Source of the DNA: Sulfuricaulis sp040901545
Lineage (GTDB): Bacteria > Pseudomonadota > Gammaproteobacteria > Acidiferrobacterales > Sulfurifustaceae
Length of the DNA stretch: 64,000 nt
NCBI RefSeq assembly: GCF_040901545.1
Contig: NZ_JBBDYL010000004.1
Span: forward strand, 124,001-188,000
Reading direction: 5' to 3'
This document shows positions 34,970 to 43,400 of this stretch, piece after piece; positions within the stretch are counted from its first letter, which is position 1, and the number at the start of each line of letters is the position of its first letter. Both the position numbers and the translations under genes were made by a program. The notes below the pieces were generated by a model. That model did no database searches and was not told where the DNA came from. It saw only the letters and a list, made by a program, of their open reading frames with translations.

Positions 34970-37306
34970 TCAGCCTCCGCCAGCCCTGCGCTGGCCGTGA
35001 TAAAGTTGCTTAATGAGCAACCGTCCGTCATTTTTCACTACATTGAAAGTCAAGCTGCCCACAAAGGCCTTGATTTGCGTCTCGCCTTTTTTCCGGACCT
35101 TGACCTCGAAATTTCCCCAGCCATCGGCCGTGTTGTCACGCAATTCCCAGGCGACGTTTCCGAGAGTCATATGCCGCAGATCCGTGGTTTTGAACAGGCC
35201 TTCGTAATCTTCACGCAAACCTTCTTTAGTAGATTGGTCATTCGTGCGCACATTTTGATCGAACAGAGTCAGGAACTGGTTGATATCGCCCGCTTCGTAA
35301 ACAAAAATGAATCTTTTAATCAAAGCGGCCAGCTCAGCCTGGCTGACGTGTCCGATGGGGGTAGCCGGCGCAATCGTCACGGGCGCCAGTTCAACTTTGC
35401 TCCGCGCCACTGTTGTATTGGATTCTGCTACCGAAGCACTCTGCGATGATTGTGAATCACTGGGCGACGTTACGGAGAAGTCACCGACGGACGCCGATTG
35501 CGCCGGTTTTTGTCCACTTGATGGCGCCTGCCCCAATTTCAGATCCTTGGTTTCTGCCTTCAACGGCCCCGGTGAAGACACGTTCGATTTCGAGAGTGAA
35601 GTAGATGCGGCGCTCGACGCACTTTTCCCCGCGCTTGATTTCTCAATGGTCGTCGTGGGTTTCGCCGATTTTTCAGTGGTCACGATTGATTTGCCGGGAA
35701 CAGCATTAGCCGCCACATCGGGTAATTTTGGTTTCTGCGGTGAGCTTGCTGACACAGCCTGAGCGGCAGTCTTATCCGCCGGAGATGACGTCTCTTTAAC
35801 CGTTGACTTGATCGCTCCCGGTATGGCCGATTGACTTTGTTCTTTTGCAGCACCACCCGCTTTATCTGTTACGCCGCTACCTGCCGTCATCGGCGACATC
35901 TCGGGCTGCGAAGCAGTGCTGCCGGATTTCGATAGCAGCGATGACGTTTCCTGCTCAGACAATGGCTGTCGTTGCGAATCATCGTTTATTGTCTTCGCAT
36001 CAGATCCTGCCGCTTGCGCAACTTCGATTGGTTGTTCCGCCACCATTGGTTCGAACAGGTCAAGACGAGTGATCCCAAAGATGATTGTTAAAACTAACAA
36101 TGTCGCGGTCAGCGTAATGGTGACAGTCGGGTTGAGACGAGACTTGGGTTTCGCCGCCATTGCCTCGAGTTGATTCGCTTTCCCAACCGCATATCGCTCA
36201 TGCATCCCTGCGGTGGGTGTAATTTTCGCGTGGGCGGCGGAATGTTGCACTCCGGGTTTGGCGGTATCCGGTTTACCGCCAGCAGCCGTCTTGCTGGACT
36301 GTTTATTTGCCTGAGCCAACGATGCCACATGGGTTTTAGCGCTGCTTGCACCACCCTTGGCAGAAGCCGAGGCGGAGTTACCTGTGGAATGAGCAGCGCC
36401 TGATGGCGGCATGGGCACGTTCAAATTCGGCCTGCGATTGTAGGTTTTCTGCTTCTCGGTCTCCTTCAGTGTCTGGGCCAGCCGGTATCGGGCCAGGACA
36501 CGCGCCTGCAATTCCGCGGCATCGGTACTTTTCGTGATAAAGTCGTTCGCCCCGCAAACCAAAGCCCTGAGTTTGGCGTTGGTGTCTTCAAGCGTCGTCA
36601 CCACGATGATAGGAATGCCGGAAAGGTAGGATGGGGCTTTATCCGACCGGATACGCTCAATGAGGCCGTAACCATCCAGATTGGGCATCATCAGATCGGT
36701 CACCACCAGCTCGATGTCGTTATTCGCAAGCAAATAATCCCAGGCATCGTCGCCATCCGAGGCCTGGACAATCGTAAAATCTACCCCCAGGGCTTTATTC
36801 ACCACGGCGCGTATGGTCGGAGAATCGTCGACCACAAGAATGGTCGGCAGCGCCGTGCCTGAACCAGGCTTGACGGCTATTTCCTGAGCGCCATTGCCAC
36901 GGGATTTCGCGGCGACACCCGCGGTGGTCTTGTTGTGGTCGATCTTCAGGCTCGAAGCCGCGCCCATTTCGAGTTCTTTGGCAAGCTGCTCGATCGACAA
37001 TCGATCGTTCTGCTGATTATTCAGGACATGCTCCTTGTTGTTCCGGTTTTTCTTTATGGATTTGTCCAGCATATCCGACATCCGCACCAATTCGTCGATG
37101 GCCGCTTCAACGACATCGTTGGTAACTTCACGCTTGGGCTGTTGAGAACCGATGGAAACTACCTTGTAATAAAGTTGGCTAAGCCGATTTTCGTAACCCC
37201 GGCTGAATTGATGAATCATCAAGTATCCGGGCTTGTCGAGATTGACGGCCCATCCCAATCTGCTCAGGCGCTTATCGATATATCTTTTGGTTTCGTCCAG
37301 GTTCAT
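34970..37306 (-). CDS. Receiver domain - membrane helix - NTF2-like domain protein
   Basis: 778 residues in an unusual order. An N-terminal helical region is followed by a CheY-like receiver from about residue 150 (TILVVDDSPTIRAVVNKALG, phospho-acceptor Asp in VVTDLMMPNLDGYG, Lys in NDFITKS). After a low-complexity linker comes a single membrane helix (VTITLTATLLVLTIIFGITR), then about 240 residues rich in Ser/Lys/Ala. The last ~120 residues form an NTF2/SnoaL-like domain (LIKRFIFVYEAGDINQFLTL). The receiver would be cytoplasmic and the NTF2-like part periplasmic. I know no assigned function for this combination. Its location among export genes suggests control or sensing of EPS assembly. Confidence 0.75.
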   Translation of the reverse strand: MNLDETKRYIDKRLSRLGWAVNLDKPGYLMIHQFSRGYENRLSQLYYKVVSIGSQQPKREVTNDVVEAAIDELVRMSDMLDKSIKKNRNNKEHVLNNQQNDRLSIEQLAKELEMGAASSLKIDHNKTTAGVAAKSRGNGAQEIAVKPGSGTALPTILVVDDSPTIRAVVNKALGVDFTIVQASDGDDAWDYLLANNDIELVVTDLMMPNLDGYGLIERIRSDKAPSYLSGIPIIVVTTLEDTNAKLRALVCGANDFITKSTDAAELQARVLARYRLAQTLKETEKQKTYNRRPNLNVPMPPSGAAHSTGNSASASAKGGASSAKTHVASLAQANKQSSKTAAGGKPDTAKPGVQHSAAHAKITPTAGMHERYAVGKANQLEAMAAKPKSRLNPTVTITLTATLLVLTIIFGITRLDLFEPMVAEQPIEVAQAAGSDAKTINDDSQRQPLSEQETSSLLSKSGSTASQPEMSPMTAGSGVTDKAGGAAKEQSQSAIPGAIKSTVKETSSPADKTAAQAVSASSPQKPKLPDVAANAVPGKSIVTTEKSAKPTTTIEKSSAGKSASSAASTSLSKSNVSSPGPLKAETKDLKLGQAPSSGQKPAQSASVGDFSVTSPSDSQSSQSASVAESNTTVARSKVELAPVTIAPATPIGHVSQAELAALIKRFIFVYEAGDINQFLTLFDQNVRTNDQSTKEGLREDYEGLFKTTDLRHMTLGNVAWELRDNTADGWGNFEVKVRKKGETQIKAFVGSLTFNVVKNDGRLLIKQLYHGQRRAGGG

Positions 37307-37673
37307 CAGGATAAATTCTCAAAAATATCAAAACCGAGACGTTAGGTACGTGAGCTCAAACTCGATCGGAAGAATATCAGTCTATCGGTGGACGCCCGAA
37401 CATCCGGCCGCAACTGCTTAAGCACCACCCTGGGGCGAACTCAGAGACCTAACCCCCATCTACAGACCTGATATTTATAAAGTTAAATTTTATCACAAGC
37501 GTCATCCAGCAGCATCCGCCGCGATAAACGGACCGGTCATACCCGGTCGCAGGATGGTAAACGCCTTTTCTTTCAAACAGATATTCGCAACCGTGTTGCC
37601 GTCACCACCGGCGGCGGGATCAGCGGCTTAAATCAATCGATTTAACATCGGCCATGCAATCCGGCGCCCACCT
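37307..37673. other. Intergenic region upstream of the receiver gene
   Basis: 367 bp without a convincing ORF. It probably holds the promoter for the minus-strand receiver gene. A small inverted repeat, TTAAATC/GATTTAA at 37628-37645, lies close to the end of the DUF5989 gene and may be part of a regulatory site. Confidence 0.4.
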
Positions 37674-37826
37674 TTAGAATAACGTATAGATAAACGGCGC
37701 CACCGCCGAACCCTGCGTCAGAACGATCAACGCGCCGAGCAGCACCAGGATAAGGATAATCGGGGCGAGCCAGAATTTCTTGCGCACTCACATGAATACC
37801 CACAGGTCTTTAAGCAGATCAAGCAT
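37674..37826 (-). pseudogene. DUF5989 small membrane protein with internal TGA
   Basis: 51 codons. The frame reads MLDLLKDLWVFM, a TGA at 37788-37790, then VRKKFWLAPIILILVLLGAL and IVLTQGSAVAPFIYTLF. This is the DUF5989 family, which normally has Arg or Lys at the stop position, so a CGA to TGA change is likely. The family is a single-helix membrane protein always found beside SxtJ and a carbamoyltransferase, as here. Its ATG overlaps the SxtJ stop (TAATG). Without read-through only 12 residues would be made, though GTG just after the TGA could restart it. Confidence 0.85.
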
Positions 37827-38233
37827 TAGAAAGGTCTCTCCAGATGTTTTCGCGATTGATCGATACTCGTCACCCGGTACGTGGGAGCCTTGGCATCGAA
37901 GCGCCGTGACATGGGGTCATTGCCGAAAACACGCATAATACCGGCCGCGGGCAATATAACAACGTAGAACATGAGTCCGAGGATGATGCGGGAGTTAACC
38001 CATCCCAGGACATGGCCAATGGCCATCCAGGCGCGATAAACCGGGTGCAAAGTCGCGGGAATCAGGAGCGCCCACGCCGCCAGGATTCCACCGACTATCC
38101 AGGGCCACAAGGGAAAGCCATGGCCGATAATCCATGGCAATAGCACGCCAAACAGAACCGCGGTAATGGCGCCGGTTGTCAGCCCGAATTTGCGCAAGAA
38201 TATCGCGTCTGGTGTCGCGTTTATCAAAGCCAT
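37826..38233 (-). CDS. SxtJ-family membrane protein
   Basis: About 135 residues with three to four hydrophobic helices: GAITAVLFGVLLPWIIGHGF, PWIVGGILAAWALLIPATL and IILGLMFYVVILPAAGIM. The C-terminal RVFGNDPMSRRFD is typical of the SxtJ family. ATG 38233 lies 5 bp after the carbamoyltransferase stop and is preferred over the TTG at 38266. The trio carbamoyltransferase-SxtJ-DUF5989 is a recurrent module in saxitoxin and polysaccharide loci; SxtJ's biochemical role is not known. Confidence 0.83.
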   Translation of the reverse strand: MALINATPDAIFLRKFGLTTGAITAVLFGVLLPWIIGHGFPLWPWIVGGILAAWALLIPATLHPVYRAWMAIGHVLGWVNSRIILGLMFYVVILPAAGIMRVFGNDPMSRRFDAKAPTYRVTSIDQSRKHLERPF

Positions 38234-38238
38234 GCGGA

Positions 38239-40083
38239 TCAGTCCAAGGTAAACTCTTTGCGCCAATCACCGGATTCCTGCCACGACGGTTGATCCTTTT
38301 TGGCCAGGAGAATATTTTCCATCACCAGATAGTCCATCTCGGTGCGCATGAAGCAGCGGTACGCCTCCTCCGGCGTACAGACGATCGGTTCACCCCGAAC
38401 GTTGAATGAGGTATTCACCAGCAACGGGCAGTTGGTCAGCGACTCAAAGGCCTCAAGCAGCGAGTAAAACCTGGGGTTGGTCTCGCGATGCACTGTCTGG
38501 ATACGCGCCGAGTAGTCCACATGAGTGATAGCCGGGACATCGGAGCGCGGTACGTTGAGCTTCTCGATGCCGAACAATTGTTGCTGCTCCGGCGTCATGG
38601 AGATGCGCCGCTGTGGCGTGACCGGCGCCACCAACAACATGTAGGGGCTCGCACGATCGATCTCAAACCACTCCGACACCTTTTCAATCTTGATCGCCGG
38701 GGCGAAGGGTCTGAAAGACTCGCGGTACTTGATCTTCAAGTTCATCACCGACTGCATCTTTCGCGAGCGGGCATCGCCGATAATGGAACGCCCACCCAAC
38801 GCTCGCGGGCCAAACTCCATTCGTCCCTGGAACCAGCCAATCACATTTTCCGCCGCCAGAATTTCCGCCAGGCGCGGCATCAGGCTCTGGTCATCAATTT
38901 GCACATAAGGGGCTTTGATTTTGTCGAGGTAGCGGCGAATAGCCTCATTCGTGAAGCACGGCCCCAGATAGGATCCGCGCATGTTATCGGCGCCGTTGGC
39001 GTGCCGCGGCTTTTCCAGATACTCGTGCCAGACCGAAAGCGCCGCCCCCAGCGCGCCGCCGGCATCGCCCGCCGCCGGTTGGATCCAGATATCCCGGTAA
39101 GGGCCCTCGCGCAGAATGCGCCCGTTCGCGACACAATTGAGCGCCACGCCACCCGCGAGACACAAGTACTCCGTTCCGAGTTCCTGATGCACGGTACGCG
39201 CAAGCCGGAGGATCACTTCCTCCGTTACCGCCTGGATCGAGCGCGCGATGTCCATCTCACGCTGGGTCGGGGGCTCCTCCGGCTTATGCGGTGGACCGCC
39301 GAAGAGTTCGTCGAACCGGCGGTTCGTCATCGTCAGGCCGGTCGCATAGTTGAAATACCGCATGTTGAGCCGGAAGGTGCCGTCCGCTTTGAGATCGAGC
39401 AAATGCTCAAGGATAAGATCCACATATTTAGGCTCGCCATAGGGCGCGAGGCCCATTAGCTTGTATTCGCCGGAATTGACCTTGAAGCCTGTGTAGTACG
39501 TAAAGGCCGAATAGAGCAGGCCCAGAGAGTGCGGAAAATCGATCTCCCATTTCGCGGTGAGACGGTTGCCCTCGCCGAGCCAAACGGAGCTTGTCGCCCA
39601 CTCACCGACACCGTCCAGACACAATACGGCCGCCTTCTCATAGGGGCTGGGGAAGAACGCCGAGGCGGCATGCGAACGGTGGTGTTCATTGAACAGCAAC
39701 GGTGGCAGGTTTTTTTCATCGAGCCCGCTCAACGCCGCCAGTTCTTTTTTCAACGTGCTCTTAAGATAAAGCTTTTCCTTAAGCCAAATCGGCATCGCGG
39801 CGACGAACGAACGAAAACCCTTGGGAGCGTACGCGAGGTAGGTCTCCAGCAAGCGCTCGAATTTTACCAGCGGCTTGTCGTAAAAGACGATGTAGTCAAT
39901 GTCCTTAAGATCGCGACCGCCCTGCGTAAGACAATACTCGAGTGCATTTTCCGGAAAGCCGGCATCGTGTTTCTTGCGCGTAAAGCGTTCTTCCTGCGCA
40001 GCGGCAACGATGTTGCCGTCCACCACGAGCGCCGCCGCGCTGTCGTGGTAATACGCCGAAATCCCGAGTATGGCCTGACTCAC
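38239..40083 (-). CDS. NodU/CmcH-type carbamoyltransferase
   Basis: 614 residues. The N-terminal Kae1-like domain has ILGISAYYHDSAAALVVDG and NEHHRSHAASAFFPSP; the C-terminal domain has GRMEFGPRALGGRSIIGDAR. The enzymes use carbamoyl phosphate and ATP to O-carbamoylate a hydroxyl group, for example on Nod factors or antibiotics. Here a sugar of the EPS repeat unit is the likely acceptor (inference). It starts the triad transcribed toward SxtJ and DUF5989. A 375-bp gap upstream should carry its promoter. Confidence 0.92.
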   Translation of the reverse strand: MSQAILGISAYYHDSAAALVVDGNIVAAAQEERFTRKKHDAGFPENALEYCLTQGGRDLKDIDYIVFYDKPLVKFERLLETYLAYAPKGFRSFVAAMPIWLKEKLYLKSTLKKELAALSGLDEKNLPPLLFNEHHRSHAASAFFPSPYEKAAVLCLDGVGEWATSSVWLGEGNRLTAKWEIDFPHSLGLLYSAFTYYTGFKVNSGEYKLMGLAPYGEPKYVDLILEHLLDLKADGTFRLNMRYFNYATGLTMTNRRFDELFGGPPHKPEEPPTQREMDIARSIQAVTEEVILRLARTVHQELGTEYLCLAGGVALNCVANGRILREGPYRDIWIQPAAGDAGGALGAALSVWHEYLEKPRHANGADNMRGSYLGPCFTNEAIRRYLDKIKAPYVQIDDQSLMPRLAEILAAENVIGWFQGRMEFGPRALGGRSIIGDARSRKMQSVMNLKIKYRESFRPFAPAIKIEKVSEWFEIDRASPYMLLVAPVTPQRRISMTPEQQQLFGIEKLNVPRSDVPAITHVDYSARIQTVHRETNPRFYSLLEAFESLTNCPLLVNTSFNVRGEPIVCTPEEAYRCFMRTEMDYLVMENILLAKKDQPSWQESGDWRKEFTLD

Positions 40084-40458
40084 AATTACTCCTTAAGGCA
40101 TTGCCGCAATCCGGCAATCGATAAATAATTCGCTGAACTCATTCTAACTTTTGTAGTGGACTCGTGAATTCCCTTGCGCAAAAGGGATAAAGTATCGACG
40201 TTAATCCAACCCCGAGCAACTGAGTCGTTGTTGGTTCCTTCGGTACTAGCCAGGGTTTGAAGCAATCGCTTTATTCATATTTATTCGATTGTTATGAACC
40301 AATATTCATGATTTTATTCAATATCGATTTACTAATACTGCCAAGGTTCCCGAAATAACGAGTTGGTTGATAGATACTTCTAAGTCAATCACGTATTATC
40401 TTTCCTATTCGGGAAAAAACTTCTAGCGCCAAGGATGGACGCGTTGTGACTACAAGAA
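40084..40458. other. Divergent AT-rich promoter region
   Basis: 375 bp between the carbamoyltransferase (minus) and the PIG-L/SGNH gene (plus), without ORFs. It is strongly AT-rich from about 40255 to 40400 and should carry both promoters. A short hairpin (CCCTT...AAGGG near 40170-40190) is visible; no known operator was recognised. Confidence 0.45.
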
Positions 40459-43400
40459 TTGGGGTCGCACGTGCATATCCTTTTGCGACGGTTTATACGG
40501 TTCAGTACCGTGATACTGCTGCTATGGATCGAGCAGTTGAATGCAGCAGGTATGCTTGTGCTTGCTCCCCACCCCGATGATGACGTTCTTATCGCCTCCG
40601 GAGTAATCAGTAACGCGATCAGCCAGGGACAACCAGTCAAGGTAGTTTATGTAACCAACGGCGATATCAGCGGTACTGGTCAAGGGTTTCTACGAGAGGG
40701 AGAAGCGGTAACAGCGCAGACAACCTATCTCGGAACCGCCGAAAATGATCTGATATTCCTTGGCTATCCAGATAGTCATCTTCAGGAAATATATTCTAAT
40801 TTTATAAACAGTGGCGATCGTTATACGACCCCTTTTGGTCAATCCGTGACCTATGGCAATCGCGGTCTCGGTTTAAGCGATTACCACACGTTTCGATTCG
40901 GTTCGGCTGCGCTCTACAATCGCTTCAATATTGTTCTCGATCTACAGGACATCATCTCCACGTATCGACCTGACCATATCTATACCGTCTCTGAATACGA
41001 CACCCATACCGATCACTCTACAACCTACAGTTTGCTTAAGCTTGCACTCTCGGCGGTGTTTAGTGTCGATCCGAACTACAGACCCGTTGTGCACAAGACG
41101 ATGGTCCATTTCCACTTCACTTGGCCAGCCCCTCCGGACCCCACAGCCTACAACACTCATGACGAGGGTCACTTCGCCGATGTAGGACTGCAATGGAACG
41201 ACAGAGAGAGTCTTGACGTTCCGTTTTCGATGCAGTCAACCGACACGGCATTGAATCCAAAGTATCAAGCCATCGATACGCATGCCAGTCAGGGAGGCAA
41301 CAGCGATGCCCTGTTGGGAAGGTTTCTACACAAGGACGAGGTTTTCTGGCCTGAAAATTTAAATGGCAGCAACCGACCCCCTCGGGCTAATGCCGGATTT
41401 AATTTTGTTGTGGGCCAGGGAAACGCAGTACAGCTCAACGGCACGGGGAGTGTCGATCCCGAGGCAAGCCCATTGACCTACCAATGGACTCAAACCGCGG
41501 GTCCGGCGGTGGGGCTCACCAACGCCGCGAGCGCCACACCTTCCTTCACCGCGCCCTCGGGGCTGTCGCAGAACACCATCCTTACCTTCCAGTTGGTGGT
41601 GAGCGACGGAGAGTTGAGCAGCGCTCCTGATCTGATGAGCATTACAGTGCAGTCCACCGCCCCCTCCAATAACTCCCCCACCGCCAACGCCGGACCGGAT
41701 CAGGCGGTGAACCCGGGTGCGCTGGTGCAATTGAACGGCACCGGAAGTCTCGATCCCGAGGGCGTCTCCCTCACCTACCAATGGACCCAGACCGCGGGTC
41801 CGGCGGTGGTCCTCGTCAACGCCGCGAGCGCCACGCCTTCCTTCACCACGCCCTCGGGGCTGTCGCAGAACACCATCCTCACCTTCCAGTTGGTGGTCAG
41901 CGATGGCATCTTGAGCAGCGCCCCCGACCTGGTGAACGTCACGGTGCCGGCGACGGCCAGCGGCAACATCGCCGGCCTCGCCACCGTCACGGCCTCCTCG
42001 CAGAATCCGGCGGATAACCAGCAGGCGATCAAGGCGGTCGACGGCGTGGTGGACGGTTACCCCGGAGATTACACGCGCGAGTGGGCGACCTTGAGCCAGA
42101 AGGTCGGGGCCTGGCTCAAGCTCACCTGGGCCAGCGCCTACACCGTCAACCAGGTGGTGCTGCATGACCGGCCGAACAGCAACGATCAGATCACCGGCGT
42201 GACGCTGAGCTTCAGCGATGGCTCGAGCGTGGCGTTGGGAGCGCTCACCAACAACGGCGCCGGCGTGACCGTGAACTTCACCGCGCGCACGATCACGAGC
42301 CTCACGATGACGGTCACCGGCGTGAGCGGCACCACCATCAACATCGGCCTGGCCGAGATCGAAGTCTACGGCGTGCCGGTGCCGAGCGGTCCGCCGAACC
42401 AACCCCCCACCGCCAACGCCCAGTCGGTCACCACGCCGGAAGATTCACCAAGGTCGATCACGCTGACGGGCAGTGACCCGGACAGCAACCCGATCACGTT
42501 TGCCGTGGCCGGCGGCCCCGCGCACGGCAGCCTGTCCGGCACGCCGCCCAATCTCCTCTATGCCCCAACGCTGAACTACAACGGCCCCGACAGCTTTACC
42601 TTCACGGTCAGCGATGCCGCGCTGACCTCGGCGCCGGCCACGGTCTCGATCACGGTCACCGCCGTGAACGATGCCCCCAGCGCCAACGCCGGATTGGATC
42701 AGCCGAGCGTGACCGCCGGGGCGGTGGTGTCGCTGCCGGGCAGCGGCACCGACATCGACGGCACGATCGCGAGTTACACCTGGACCCAGACGCTCGGTCC
42801 CGCGGTCACGTTGAGCGGCACCAACACCGCGACGGCGGGCTTCACCGCGCCCGCGGTCAGTGCGGCCACCGTGTTCACCTTCCGGCTCACCGTCACCGAC
42901 AACCAGGGAGCCACCGGGTTTGATGACATCAACGTCACGGTCCGTCCGCCGAACCAACCCCCCACCGCCAACGCCGGACCGGATCAGGCGGTGAACCCGG
43001 GTGCGCTGGTGCAATTGAACGGCACCGGAAGTCTCGATCCCGAGGGCGTCTCCCTCACCTACCAATGGACCCAGACCGCGGGTCCGGCGGTGGTCCTCGT
43101 CAACGCCGCGAGCGCCACGCCTTCCTTCACCACGCCCTCGGGGCTGTCGCAGAACACCATCCTCACCTTCCAGTTGGTGGTCAGCGATGGCATCTTGAGC
43201 AGCGCCCCCGACCTGGTGAACGTCACGGTGCCGGCGACGGCCAGCGGCAACATCGCCGGCCTCGCCACCGTCACGGCCTCCTCGCAGAATCCGGCGGATA
43301 ACCAGCAGGCGATCAAGGCGGTCGACGGCGTGGTGGACGGTTACCCCGGAGATTACACGCGCGAGTGGGCGACCTTGAGCCAGAAGGTCGGGGCCTGGCT

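Noticed and set aside
12960..37790. Reassignment of TGA as a sense codon, because BrnT and DUF5989 both have an internal TGA
   Set aside because: TGA is used as a normal stop in many intact genes here, including the ATGA and GTGA overlaps at 20027, 55922 and 63232. Two isolated cases are better explained by mutation or error.
38488..39459. 323-codon plus-strand ORF opposite the carbamoyltransferase
   Set aside because: Arg/His-rich shadow frame with no motif; the opposite frame has clear NodU/CmcH signatures.
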